Positions 45,994-54,395 of a stretch of 64,000 bases of DNA are shown here, in pieces; the first letter of the stretch is position 1; each line of letters starts with the position of its first letter. The translations under genes were made by a program, and so were the position numbers. The notes under the pieces were generated by a model, which worked only from the letters and a program-made list of their open reading frames with translations, was not told the DNA's origin and did not search any database. This stretch comes from Limnobacter sp. SAORIC-580 (lineage in GTDB: Bacteria > Pseudomonadota > Gammaproteobacteria > Burkholderiales > Burkholderiaceae_B), in contig NZ_CP053084.1 in the NCBI RefSeq assembly GCF_013004065.1, forward strand, positions 1,550,001 through 1,614,000, in the 5' to 3' direction.

Positions 45994-46644
45994 ATGAAAA
46001 AGCAGAAGCAAGGTTACCTGATTAGTTTTGAAGGCGTGGACGGCGCGGGAAAGTCGTCGCACATTGCGCGGGTTAAAGCACGCCTTGAAGAATTGGGTTT
46101 TGAATGCCTGCAAACTCGTGAGCCTGGTGGAACACCCGTGGGTGAGGCCATTCGGGAACTGGTGTTGCACCACGACATGGACGTGAACACCGAGTTGCTG
46201 CTGATGTACGCCGCACGAAGACAACACATGGTTGAAACCATTCAGCCCGCCCTGGAGCGCGGTGTGTGGGTTATTACTGACCGGTTTGAAGACAGTAGTT
46301 TCGCCTACCAGGCCGGGGCGGGCGGTGCCAGTTGGGAAGACTGCCAACAATTGAGCAAGTGGGCCTTGCAGGGGTTCGAGCCCACATTGACCTTTCTGTT
46401 TGATTTACCCATTGCCGTATCGCAAAGCCGCATTCAGGGCAGGGCGGGCGCTAGCGACAAATTTGAAGAAAAACCGACGAGTTATTTTGAAGCAGTGCGC
46501 GCGGGTTTTATCAAACGCTCGCAGTTGAACCCACGCCGAATTCGGCTGATCGACGCCCAGCCTCCTGAAGCGGAAGTGGGTGAAACCGTGTTGGTTGAAC
46601 TCGACAAGTTCATGCGGACCCATTTAAACCTGGGTTTGGCATGA
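45994..46644 (+). CDS. tmk: Thymidylate kinase
   Basis: A 216-residue kinase that makes dTDP from dTMP. The P-loop is FEGVDGAGKSSHI, the DR(Y/F) motif appears as TDRFEDSSFAYQAG, and TREPGGTPVGEAIREL binds the substrate. The LID region (RAGASDKFEE) contains the short-side-chain type seen in E. coli-like enzymes. The ATG at 45994 lies just after the mltG stop; an upstream in-frame ATG at 45943 overlaps mltG. Confidence 0.96.
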   Translation: MKKQKQGYLISFEGVDGAGKSSHIARVKARLEELGFECLQTREPGGTPVGEAIRELVLHHDMDVNTELLLMYAARRQHMVETIQPALERGVWVITDRFEDSSFAYQAGAGGASWEDCQQLSKWALQGFEPTLTFLFDLPIAVSQSRIQGRAGASDKFEEKPTSYFEAVRAGFIKRSQLNPRRIRLIDAQPPEAEVGETVLVELDKFMRTHLNLGLA

Positions 46645-47636
46645 GCACCGCCAGCTGGTTGTTGCGCGCCCAGGCGCAGTTGGGCAGTTTGATGCAAGCC
46701 ACCACGGCGCCGATTTTGGTGCATGGTCACCAGCCCAAAGGGCTTTACGAGTTGGTGGGTCAGCACTTGGCCGAATTGCTTTGCGAGACCCCAGCTGGCA
46801 ACAAGCCTTGCCTGCAATGCCCAGGGTGCCACATGCGTGTGGCGGGCAATCACCCGGATTTGCGCTACTTGATGCCACAAGCCGTTGCGCTTGAACTGGG
46901 TTTCAATGTGGAAGTAAAAACAGGTGTTAAACCCAGTCAGGAGATTCGAATTGATGACGTGCGGGACCTGCAAAACTATTTCAACACCGCATCCAGCCGT
47001 GGCGCTTCCCGCTACGTGGTGGTTTATCCATTTGACAACATGAACGCCAACACGGCCAATGCGCTGCTAAAAACGCTGGAAGAGCCAGCCAATGGTCTTC
47101 GGTTTGTGCTGGTGGGCAGTCGTGTAGACAAACTGCTGCCCACCATTCGTTCGCGTTGCCAGGAATTAACCATGCCCATGCCCGCTATTTCTGAATGCCT
47201 GGCCTGGCTGGAAACGCAAGGTGTGCAGCAGCCAGATGTGGCTTTGGGTGTAGCCATGAACGATCCTTTTGAGGCACTCAGCCTGGCACAAACAGCAGCA
47301 GACCAACTTGATTTGCGCAAGAAGTTTCTGGAGTGGCTTGCCAACCCTGACCAGCACGCCAACCCGCCAGCCGGGCTTGAAAAAGTGGGTTTGCCCACGG
47401 TGCTTGAGCTGGCCATGCGCTTGTGTAGTGACTGTGTTGCACAAGCCCATGGCTTGAAAGCCATCAATTTTCCCTGGTTGTCACCCAAACTCATGTGGGT
47501 GAAATCGATTGGCATTGAGCGTTTCAGCCAGCTTTATCAAAATTTACAGAAAGAATTTCGCTTGGCAAATCATCCTATTAACCCCCGTTTGGCGCTAGAG
47601 TATGTGGGGCAACAGTGGCAAAATTTAACGAAGTAA
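46641..47636 (+). CDS. holB: DNA polymerase III delta-prime subunit HolB
   Basis: A 331-residue clamp-loader subunit. The zinc motif is CLQCPGCHMRVAGNHPDL. The AAA+ core shows VVYPFDNMNANTANALLKTLEEP and the SRC motif in TIRSRCQELTMPMP. The Walker A region (GHQPKG) is degenerate, as usual for delta-prime, which does not hydrolyse ATP. It overlaps tmk by 4 nt. Confidence 0.93.
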   Translation: MSTASWLLRAQAQLGSLMQATTAPILVHGHQPKGLYELVGQHLAELLCETPAGNKPCLQCPGCHMRVAGNHPDLRYLMPQAVALELGFNVEVKTGVKPSQEIRIDDVRDLQNYFNTASSRGASRYVVVYPFDNMNANTANALLKTLEEPANGLRFVLVGSRVDKLLPTIRSRCQELTMPMPAISECLAWLETQGVQQPDVALGVAMNDPFEALSLAQTAADQLDLRKKFLEWLANPDQHANPPAGLEKVGLPTVLELAMRLCSDCVAQAHGLKAINFPWLSPKLMWVKSIGIERFSQLYQNLQKEFRLANHPINPRLALEYVGQQWQNLTK

Positions 47637-47672
47637 TTCATTGAAGAATTCCCTTTCCGGACAGCACACGCC

Positions 47673-48056
47673 ATGACCAGTAACTTGATGAATAACCCGC
47701 GCAGCAACAAGGAAGCCAGCCGCCCATGGATGCTTTCTTTGACCTTGGGTGACAAAAATACGGCAGCCAACCTGTACATGCCTTTCATCAAAGGCGGTGG
47801 TGTGTTCGTGGAAAGTGACAAGGAATACAATTTGGGCGATCCGGTTTTCGTGTTGCTGACTGTGGGTGAGGAAGCCAAAAAGTTTCCCATCAATGGCAAA
47901 GTGGTGTGGATTTGCGGTGCAAATGCGCGTGGTGACAAAGCGCAGGGCATTGGTGTGCAGTTCCCGAAAGACGACAGTGGGGAAGGCGTGCGGGTGGCAA
48001 TTGAGCAAATGATTGGTAAAATGCAAAATTCCATGAAAAAAACAGCAACCTTGTAG
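47673..48056 (+). CDS. pilZ: PilZ domain protein (type IV pilus PilZ-like)
   Basis: A 127-residue protein with FIKGGGVFVESDKEYNLGD and KVVWICGANARGDKAQGIGVQF. It corresponds to PilZ of the holB-pilZ-tatD cluster in Pseudomonas. It lacks the RxxxR motif that most PilZ domains use for cyclic di-GMP, as in true pilus PilZ, so direct nucleotide binding is doubtful. A role in pilus assembly is inferred from orthology and position. Confidence 0.9.
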   Translation: MTSNLMNNPRSNKEASRPWMLSLTLGDKNTAANLYMPFIKGGGVFVESDKEYNLGDPVFVLLTVGEEAKKFPINGKVVWICGANARGDKAQGIGVQFPKDDSGEGVRVAIEQMIGKMQNSMKKTATL

Positions 48057-48841
48057 TGTTTACTGATTCACATTGTCATCTTGATTTTCCCGGTCTGGTC
48101 GAGCAGCTCCCAGACATTCTGAGTCGAATGCAGGCAGCGCAGGTGAGCCGCGCCCTGTGCATTTCTGTTCAACTTGAAGATTTCCCCAATGTGCTGGCGC
48201 TGGCCGAAAACCACGAGCAATTGTGGGCCACCGCAGGCGTGCATCCTGATTACGAAGACATAACCGAACCCACTGTTGAAAAACTGCTGGAACTGGCTGA
48301 TCACCCCAAGGTAATTGGCATTGGCGAAACAGGTCTGGATTACTTTCGCCTGAAAGGCGATTTGCACTGGCAACGTGAACGTTTCAGGGTGCACTTGCGT
48401 GCAGGCAATGTGTGTAAAAAGCCCGTGATCGTGCATACGCGCGCCGCAGGTGATGACACCTTGAAAATTCTTGCTGACGAAAATGTACAAGGTTGTGGTG
48501 GCATTATTCACTGCTTCACCGAATCCCTCGATTTCGCGCGTAAAGCGCTAGATTTGGGCATGTATTTGTCATTTTCGGGCATTGTCAGTTTCAAGAATGC
48601 AGCCGACCTTCGCGAGGTGGCCAAGTTTGCACCTATGGATCGAATCCTGATCGAAACCGATTCGCCTTACCTTGCACCCGTTCCGCACCGTGGCAAAACC
48701 AATGAGCCAAGCTTTGTGCCGCATGTGGCCAAAGTGATTGCGCAAGAAAAGGGTGTTGGGGTGGAAGAAATTGGCATTCAAACATCGGTCAACTTTGATC
48801 GTTTGTTTGGATTTGCACAAACCGGAGTGGCCGCAGTTTGA
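48056..48841 (+). CDS. TatD family metal-dependent hydrolase
   Basis: A 261-residue TIM-barrel hydrolase. Metal ligands appear in FTDSHCHLDFPG, GIGETGLDYF, VIVHTRAAGDD, IIHCFTES and ETDSPYLAPVPHRGK. TatD/YcfH relatives act as 3'-5' DNA exonucleases or deacylases. The GTG start shares one base with the pilZ stop, and position after holB-pilZ fits YcfH. Confidence 0.93.
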   Translation: MFTDSHCHLDFPGLVEQLPDILSRMQAAQVSRALCISVQLEDFPNVLALAENHEQLWATAGVHPDYEDITEPTVEKLLELADHPKVIGIGETGLDYFRLKGDLHWQRERFRVHLRAGNVCKKPVIVHTRAAGDDTLKILADENVQGCGGIIHCFTESLDFARKALDLGMYLSFSGIVSFKNAADLREVAKFAPMDRILIETDSPYLAPVPHRGKTNEPSFVPHVAKVIAQEKGVGVEEIGIQTSVNFDRLFGFAQTGVAAV

Positions 48842-49512
48842 AGCGGCGTGTGTTTGTAAGCAGCCTGCTTTTGTTGGCCATGCCAGCTGTTTCCCTGGCA
48901 GGTGCTTTCGAAGACTTTTTCGTGGCAATCAAGTTTGACGATGAATACCGTTTGAAATCGTTGTTGCTTAGGGGCATGGACCCCAACACAGTGAACGAAC
49001 AAGGCTTTCCAGCCATCGTCTTCGGCATGATGCAAGACTCGCCCAATGCAGTGCGCGTTCTGTTGTCTTCCCGCAAATTGAATCCAGACCAAGCCGATCG
49101 CCGCGGCGAAACCCCACTGATGGTGGCTTGTACACTGAACAAGCCCGAGTGGGTTGCTGCTTTGCTGGAAAAAGGCGCGCAGCAGGGCGGTGATGGTCAG
49201 TGGACGGCGTTGCACAATGCGGCAGCGTCGGGCTCGCTTGAGTCCATTGAATTGTTGGCAAAGTCGGGGGTGAAAATTGATGTGCTGTCCCCGAATGACA
49301 CCACGCCTTTGATGATGGCTGCACGCGAGGGCAGGGAGGCTGCCGCTCGAATGCTCCTGAAGTTGGGAGCCAACCCAGCCTTGAAAAACCAGGCTGGTTA
49401 TAACGCGGCAGGTTATGCCATGAAAGCGAATCGAAAAGAATTGGCTTTCGAAATCATGAAAAAAGAAAGGGCGCTGAGAACAGCGCCCTTGAAGCCTAAC
49501 AAGACGAACTAA
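48838..49512 (+). CDS. Ankyrin-repeat protein, exported
   Basis: A 224-residue protein with a signal peptide (LLLLAMPAVSLAG, cleaved near residue 21) and four to five ankyrin repeats: GFPAIVFGMMQDSPNAVRVLL, split by its core, GETPLMVACTLNKPEWVAALL, WTALHNAAASGSLESIELL, TTPLMMAAREGREAAARMLL and AGYNAAGYAMKANRKELAF. It probably binds a periplasmic partner. The TTG start overlaps the tatD stop (TTGA). Its last codons also encode the terminator of the convergent chemoreceptor gene. Confidence 0.85.
   Translation: MKRRVFVSSLLLLAMPAVSLAGAFEDFFVAIKFDDEYRLKSLLLRGMDPNTVNEQGFPAIVFGMMQDSPNAVRVLLSSRKLNPDQADRRGETPLMVACTLNKPEWVAALLEKGAQQGGDGQWTALHNAAASGSLESIELLAKSGVKIDVLSPNDTTPLMMAAREGREAAARMLLKLGANPALKNQAGYNAAGYAMKANRKELAFEIMKKERALRTAPLKPNKTN
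49459..49490 (-). terminator. Terminator of the chemoreceptor gene, inside the ankyrin gene
   Basis: Read on the minus strand, AAGGGCGCTG (49490-49481), a 4-nt loop and CAGCGCCCTT (49476-49467) are followed by TCTTTTTT. It lies within the ankyrin coding sequence, 68 nt past the chemoreceptor stop. Confidence 0.75.
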
Positions 49513-49557
49513 TGCATTCGCCTGATTGACGGGTGAAAGTGGCTGGTTGGAAATTGC

Positions 49558-51183
49558 CTAAAGGCTTGCCTCAAAATGTTTAACCAAGGTGCGCAAGTCG
49601 CCCGAAGTTGAGGCCAGCTGTTTTGCAGCACTGTCCAAATCGTTAATCGCAGCCACGTTGCTCTCGGTCAGGGCACTCATGCGCTCCATGCTGTTGGCCA
49701 CTTCAAGCGAGGCCTGTGACTGCTGTTCCAGCATGGCTGAAATGTCCTTGGCTGATTGGGCAACACCACGACTGGCCACCTTGATGGCTTGCAGGCTTTC
49801 GCCCGCTTCCAGAATCAAGGTGGTGCCAATATTGACCTCCTCGACAGCCCGGCCCATGGTTTCAAGGCCCTTGTTCGTGCCGCTTTGAACTTCTTGTACT
49901 GTGGCAGAAATTTCCGTGGTCGATTGTCGAGTCATTTCAGCAAGTTTGCGCACTTCGTCGGCCACCACAGCGAATCCGCGGCCTGATTCACCGGCTCTGG
50001 CTGCCTCAATGGCAGCATTCAGTGCCAGCAGGTTGGTTTTCTCGGCAATCTCGGTAATGGTGCGGGTCACGTTGCTGATCTTCACCACAGCGCGGTTCAA
50101 TTCTTCAATGTTCTGTTTTGCATCCTGCACTACCTGTGCCACTTTCTGAGTAGCTTGGGTGGACTTGTCCATGCTCTGTGCGCCTGTGTCCACTACATCC
50201 ATGGCGTTTTTGGCATGCGCCGAACTCTTGCCCGTGGCTTCAGAAATTTCCGAAACAGACACCGAGAGTTCCTCCAGCGCCGAAGCAACACCGTTGATGC
50301 CGTCGGACTGCTGTCTCGAGCGGTTCATTAAGTTAATGGCCAACTGGCTGAGGTGCTCCGCATTGTTTTTTACTTCCGATGAGCTGGAAATGACGTCTGC
50401 AATAATGGCGCGCAGGTTCACTTGCATGCTCTTGAAGGCGGTGTGCACCTTGTTGAATTCGCGTGTGCTGGACTCTGGAATTTCATGCTTGAAATTGCCT
50501 TCTGCCAAGGCGCGCATGGCGTGCAGCATTGAGTTGTTGGTGTGTTCAACACGGCCTTTCAGCCACATCAAACCCAAGGCCGCAGCTACAAATGACGCAG
50601 CAGCGCTGCCATAGCTGAGGGCAGGGATGTTGAACATGGAAAGCAGGGCGATGATTACTGGCAAAAAACCGACGATTGCCAAATCAACAATGAATGGGCG
50701 CCCTTTTGCAGGCTTTGTGAATGGAAAGCTGGCGCTGCCGGCGTTGATTGCCTTGTACAAGGCCTCGGCTTCCCCTTTTTGGGTGTCGCTGGGCTTGGAG
50801 CGCACCGACATATAACCAATTTTTTCCCCGTTTTGCGTCAGCGGCGTGACGTAAGCATCAACCCAATAGTAGCCACCGTCCTTGCAGCGGTTCTTCACCA
50901 GACCTTTCCATGGTTCATCCCGGCGGGCTGTGTCCCAAAGGTCTTTGAATGCGTCGCGAGGCATGTCGGGGTGGCGAACCACGTTGTGAGGCTGACCCAG
51001 CAGCTCTTCAAGTGTAAAACCGGAAATTTCGACAAAGGCAGGGTTGGCGTAGGTAATGCGACCTTTCAAATCTGTTTTGGTCACAATTGGAATTCGGGGG
51101 TCCAGCAGGCGCTCTACAGCGGTTGTAGGGGCGGCCATTCTGGCATTGCGGCCTTTGAGATCGTTTTGGGCTGTTGCTGACAT
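49558..51183 (-). CDS. Methyl-accepting chemotaxis protein with PAS domain (Aer-like)
   Basis: A 541-residue transducer. The N-terminal PAS domain ([47 protein letters not shown]) resembles the FAD-binding PAS of Aer, so redox or energy taxis is likely. Two hydrophobic segments (about residues 165-205) form a membrane hairpin. A HAMP-like region and a long signalling coiled coil follow, with the conserved tip [18 protein letters not shown] and [16 protein letters not shown]. The ATG at 51183 has a GGAA-type site. No che genes lie nearby. Confidence 0.92.
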   Translation of the reverse strand: MSATAQNDLKGRNARMAAPTTAVERLLDPRIPIVTKTDLKGRITYANPAFVEISGFTLEELLGQPHNVVRHPDMPRDAFKDLWDTARRDEPWKGLVKNRCKDGGYYWVDAYVTPLTQNGEKIGYMSVRSKPSDTQKGEAEALYKAINAGSASFPFTKPAKGRPFIVDLAIVGFLPVIIALLSMFNIPALSYGSAAASFVAAALGLMWLKGRVEHTNNSMLHAMRALAEGNFKHEIPESSTREFNKVHTAFKSMQVNLRAIIADVISSSSEVKNNAEHLSQLAINLMNRSRQQSDGINGVASALEELSVSVSEISEATGKSSAHAKNAMDVVDTGAQSMDKSTQATQKVAQVVQDAKQNIEELNRAVVKISNVTRTITEIAEKTNLLALNAAIEAARAGESGRGFAVVADEVRKLAEMTRQSTTEISATVQEVQSGTNKGLETMGRAVEEVNIGTTLILEAGESLQAIKVASRGVAQSAKDISAMLEQQSQASLEVANSMERMSALTESNVAAINDLDSAAKQLASTSGDLRTLVKHFEASL

Positions 51184-51286
51184 GAAGGTTCCATACCGTA
51201 GGGGTCGATTTACCTTCACATCATACGAACACTGAGGTTTGATGAAGACCCGCAACAAAGGCCCAAATCAACCTCAATTTGGGGGT

Positions 51287-51421
51287 TTACATATTTTGAC
51301 CAACCACAATTACTTTGGATTGAAAGCCCTGGATAATGTCCTGACCAGCAGCAACAGCTTCGATGGGCCAGTCGGGATACACGGCGCAAACCACAAAAGC
51401 GAAGAACATGAATTTGTACAT
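51287..51421 (-). CDS. Possible 44-residue small exported or membrane protein
   Basis: A short frame reading MYKFMFFAFVVCAVYPDWP and continuing to VIVVGQNM before its stop. It has a good GAGG site 8 nt before the ATG and a hydrophobic N-terminus that could be a signal peptide or membrane anchor. It lies on the same strand as the chemoreceptor gene, about 100 nt upstream of it. No family is recognised, and it could be chance. Confidence 0.35.
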   Translation of the reverse strand: MYKFMFFAFVVCAVYPDWPIEAVAAGQDIIQGFQSKVIVVGQNM

Positions 51422-51744
51422 AAGAATAGCCTCAGATAAAAGTGAACCAACCTATGTACTTTTTCGGCGATTACTGACTGGAGAGCATCGCCAGTATTGG
51501 TGGGGGTCACTCTGGGTAACCCTTTTTATGTTTAATCTATTTGTCGCATAATTTGTATTATGTAAACTTTAATATTTTTGCAAGTTCTTCCACAGAAGCA
51601 AAGCGACTGTTCTATTAAAGTTGTAACGATTTTTTGCCTAAATTTGTAAAGTGATGTACTTTTCGCTTAATTTTGTAAAGAAGCATTACTTCTAGGCAAC
51701 ATTCCACACTACTCCAACCGCCAAATCTATGCAAACTTCAGAAA
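51422..51744. other. AT-rich gap with TTTGTAAAG repeats
   Basis: No convincing gene is seen. TTTGTAAAG occurs at 51643-51651 and 51672-51680, and the related TTGTAAC at 51621-51627. A GGCGAT/ATCGCC dyad lies at 51466-51492. This is the 3' flank of the KfrA-like gene and could be one edge of a mobile element. Confidence 0.4.
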
Positions 51745-52779
51745 TCAATCATGAATCTGCTTCATGGTTTTCCTGCGGCTATTTTTTGGATGTGTGATGT
51801 TCTGTTTTGCACTGAGTTGTTCTAGTTGAGCTTTAAGCTGGCCGTTTATCCTGGTTTGTTCTTCATAGCTGATGCGGATCGTTTGAAGATTTGCGGTGGT
51901 CATTTCAAGTTTTGTCTTTGCTGCGCTTAAATCTCGCCTAGATTCTTCAAGCTCCGATGCGAGTTCAAGGAGTTTGTCGTCCCGTTGTCTTAATTCATCC
52001 TCTCGGAGTTTCAGGGCGTTCGTGGCATCCTTGATTGCTTTATTTGCTGCTTGTCGTTCTCTTTCAATCTCCATTAATGCCCGGTTTTCGTGGTCTTTCA
52101 ATCTGGCCAATCCCTGTTCGTGCTCCTGTGACATTCTGTGGCTTTCAGCAATAAAGTCGTGTCTGGCTTTATCTAGTTGTTTTTTCAACTCCTCACACTG
52201 ATCTGTGGCGATTGCGAGTCGGTTCGATTCCAGCGAAAGTTTGGTTTTACCCTCACCAATCTCCTTTTGCATCTCCGATACATGAATGTCTTTCTCAGCG
52301 AGGATTTGCGCCATTTCATCGATGCGAGACTCCAAAGCTTGATTTTTGTTGTCCAGTTGTTCGATCTGCTGAGTGAAACGATTTAATTCCCTTTGGTGCT
52401 GTTCATTTTGTTCACGAGCCGTTGCGGAGCTAATTTGAGAGGCGATTCGCCAAGTCTCCTTTAGCGCTTCTGTGAACGTCGTTTTCAGCGATTCTGGCAT
52501 TTCTGGAATCTCCAGTTCTATTCTGCCCTTCTCTTTTTGCTGTGCTAAAAATTCCTGTATTGCTTTACCTGGCGTTGACATGCTCCCTTTCCTAACCAAC
52601 GCATAGAGTCTGGTTGGTGTCGGCATTATTCCATGTTGATAAAAAAGGATTGCACACGTTTTCTTGTAAATTTCCAGTGTGGACAAGCCTTGGTTCATCA
52701 ATTCAAGGATTAGCTGACGGATTTCATCATCAGAGTTTACATCGTTCATTTGCTTGTACAGAGATTGGCTAAGAGTCAT
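51745..52779 (-). CDS. KfrA-like DNA-binding coiled-coil protein
   Basis: A 344-residue protein. The N-terminal region (residues 15-100: DDEIRQLILELMNQGLSTLEIY, split at LILEL, and PTPTRLYALVRKGSMSTPGKAI) resembles the KfrA N-terminal DNA-binding domain of plasmids and islands. Residues about 110-325 are one long coiled coil rich in Glu, Lys, Arg and Leu. The C-terminal tail is basic (KNSRRKTMKQ). Such proteins often pair with tyrosine recombinases in genomic islands and may repress their own promoter. No clear ribosome binding site precedes the ATG at 52779; an ATG at 52749 is an alternative. Confidence 0.75.
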   Translation of the reverse strand: MTLSQSLYKQMNDVNSDDEIRQLILELMNQGLSTLEIYKKTCAILFYQHGIMPTPTRLYALVRKGSMSTPGKAIQEFLAQQKEKGRIELEIPEMPESLKTTFTEALKETWRIASQISSATAREQNEQHQRELNRFTQQIEQLDNKNQALESRIDEMAQILAEKDIHVSEMQKEIGEGKTKLSLESNRLAIATDQCEELKKQLDKARHDFIAESHRMSQEHEQGLARLKDHENRALMEIERERQAANKAIKDATNALKLREDELRQRDDKLLELASELEESRRDLSAAKTKLEMTTANLQTIRISYEEQTRINGQLKAQLEQLSAKQNITHPKNSRRKTMKQIHD

Positions 52780-52784
52780 ATATT

Positions 52785-52850
52785 ATTACATAATACGTAA
52801 TGTCATTACTAATTTATTGATTATTTTTGACATTACACTTATAATGTCAA
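52785..52850. promoter_or_regulatory. Divergent promoter/operator between KfrA-like gene and recombinase
   Basis: TAATGTCA appears at 52798-52805 and 52842-52849 and inverted at 52828-52835. TTGACATTA (52827-52835) and TAATGTCAA (52842-52850) form a perfect dyad with a 6-nt spacer. ATTACATAATACGTAAT (52785-52801) is a near-palindrome. A recombinase promoter TTGATT (52817-52822), 17 nt, TATAAT (52840-52845) overlaps the second dyad, so binding there would repress it. Confidence 0.6.
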
Positions 52851-52874
52851 TGTATTTGTTCATCCGAGGTTATT

Positions 52875-54056
52875 TTGAGTTTTGAGCTTATTCCCAGTGC
52901 GTTTTCAAAGAATCCAGCATTCCAAATCAGTGCGTTTGATGGTTCTACTGGAGTAAATCGCGCCTCCGGTTCGCGTCAAATCGCTGCAAACCGGGATGTA
53001 GATGCTATTTCTGCATGGCTAATGCAATTTCAAACCTCAAAAAGTACATTTGACAGTTATCGCAAGGAGGCCGAGCGGCTACTGTTGTGGTCCGTTTTGC
53101 AGCTTTCCAAACCACTTTCCTCACTCGTGTATGAAGATCTTCAGGCCTATAGGCAATTCTTGTTAGACCCACAGCCTGTAGACTTTTGGGTGTCTACACC
53201 AGGACGTCGATTTGGGCGCAACGATCCACGGTGGCGTCCCTTTGCTGGGCCTTTGTCAGCAAGTAGTCAAAGGCAGACCTTGGTAATCCTTAATTCGATG
53301 TTTAGTTGGATGGTTGAGTCCGGGTATTTGGTGGGTAACCCGCTTGCTTTGGGCAAGCGCAGATCGTCGAGTTCGCCCAAAACTGTTACACGCTATCTTG
53401 ATCCTATTCTATGGCTTGAGGTGAAGGCTTTTATTCTTGAATTGAGATCAACTGATCTGCCCAGGTACCATCGCTTGAGGTGGTTGTTTTCACTGTTTTA
53501 CCTAGGTGGTTTGCGGATTTCAGAGGTTTCACAGGGTTGTATGGGGGACTTTTATTTCCGAAGAGCCCCAGACGGTAACGATTTGTGGTGGCTAAGGGTT
53601 GTTGGTAAGGGCAATAAAGAGAGACAAATTCCTATTTCAGGAGAGTTTCTTGATGAGTTGTTGCTGTATCGATCTTATGTTCAGGTGTCTGGTCTTCCGA
53701 GTGTAGGGGAGCAAGTTCCGCTGTTTGGTTCAGCCCGTAATTTTCGGATTAGGGTTGGTAGATCTTCCATACATGGGACTGTGACTGATTTGTTTGCAGA
53801 TGTTGCGGCCAAGTTGCGCATGCAAGGAGATATGCACGCTGTACGTCGTGCATCTCAGCTTGAATCGGCTTCAGCCCATTGGCTTCGCCATACCGCTGGC
53901 TCTCACATGGCAAATTCAGGCGTTGATTTGAGAGTGATTCGGGACAATCTGGGGCATGCGTCAATCAGCACAACCTCTATTTATTTGCACACCGACGATG
54001 ATCAGCGTCACGCCGATACTTCAACGGCTCACCGCGTTGCTTGGTCAAATTCATGA
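52875..54056 (+). CDS. Tyrosine recombinase/integrase
   Basis: A 393-residue phage-type integrase. An N-terminal core-binding SAM-like domain spans about residues 40-160. The catalytic set looks complete: R214 (GGLRISEV), K245 (VVGKGNKERQIPI), H335 and R338 (AHWLRHTAG), H361 (NLGHASISTTSIY) and the nucleophile Y370. The TTG start has a GAGG site. It is divergent from the KfrA-like gene and probably integrates the surrounding accessory segment. Confidence 0.92.
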   Translation: MSFELIPSAFSKNPAFQISAFDGSTGVNRASGSRQIAANRDVDAISAWLMQFQTSKSTFDSYRKEAERLLLWSVLQLSKPLSSLVYEDLQAYRQFLLDPQPVDFWVSTPGRRFGRNDPRWRPFAGPLSASSQRQTLVILNSMFSWMVESGYLVGNPLALGKRRSSSSPKTVTRYLDPILWLEVKAFILELRSTDLPRYHRLRWLFSLFYLGGLRISEVSQGCMGDFYFRRAPDGNDLWWLRVVGKGNKERQIPISGEFLDELLLYRSYVQVSGLPSVGEQVPLFGSARNFRIRVGRSSIHGTVTDLFADVAAKLRMQGDMHAVRRASQLESASAHWLRHTAGSHMANSGVDLRVIRDNLGHASISTTSIYLHTDDDQRHADTSTAHRVAWSNS

Positions 54057-54263
54057 CTACGGCAACAACTCTTTGATGTCGCATCCGAGGGTGGCTGCAA
54101 GTTTGTAGGCTTTTTCAAGGGTGATACGCACCTCTCCCCTTTCAATCCTTCCCATATAGCTGCGATCAATTTCTGCTCTCAGTGCCAATTCATCTTGAGA
54201 AAGTCCCCTTAGTTTTCTGGCTGCGCGTACTTTGCTGCCGAATATTTTTGCCACGTCTTGCAT
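54057..54263 (-). CDS. XRE-family HTH regulator
   Basis: A 68-residue protein that is a single Cro/CI-type helix-turn-helix: FGSKVRAARKLRGLSQDELA, AEIDRSYMGRIERGEVRITLEKAYKLAATLG split at its recognition helix. Its size recalls controller (C) proteins of restriction-modification systems. It ends base-to-base against the recombinase stop and is divergent from the helicase operon. Its ribosome binding site lies inside a 7-bp-arm dyad, which suggests autoregulation. Confidence 0.85.
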   Translation of the reverse strand: MQDVAKIFGSKVRAARKLRGLSQDELALRAEIDRSYMGRIERGEVRITLEKAYKLAATLGCDIKELLP

Positions 54264-54265
54264 AG

Positions 54266-54283
54266 TTGCCTCTCTAGAGGCAA
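54266..54283. promoter_or_regulatory. Dyad over the XRE gene ribosome binding site
   Basis: TTGCCTC (54266-54272), 4 nt, GAGGCAA (54277-54283) form a perfect inverted repeat starting 3 nt before the XRE start codon. The GAGG of the XRE ribosome binding site is part of it, so it may be an operator or an RNA hairpin. Confidence 0.5.
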
Positions 54284-54296
54284 GAACTATCCAAAT

Positions 54297-54329
54297 TTGC
54301 GGCTTTAATAGCCACGGATTATAATCCGT
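54297..54329 (+). promoter_or_regulatory. Promoter with 16-bp palindromic operator for the helicase operon
   Basis: ACGGATTATAATCCGT (54314-54329) is a perfect 16-bp palindrome centred on a TATAAT box (54320-54325). TTGCGG at 54297-54302 sits 17 nt upstream as a partial -35. A protein bound to the palindrome would block RNA polymerase; the adjacent XRE protein is the obvious candidate. Confidence 0.6.
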
Positions 54330-54395
54330 TCTTTCTCAAAACCCCCTTTTTTCAGTTGCCAGTAGCCAGGGGGGAAATGACACCGATGGAGCATC

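Noticed and set aside
51466..51535. Possible riboswitch or terminator (GGCGAT/ATCGCC dyad plus GGGTAACCC and Ts)
   Set aside because: It matches no riboswitch consensus I can recall, and the terminator stem would be only 3-4 bp.
51361..51551. Short + strand frames in the AT-rich gap
   Set aside because: No ribosome binding sites or recognisable features; the opposite-strand 44-codon frame is a better candidate.
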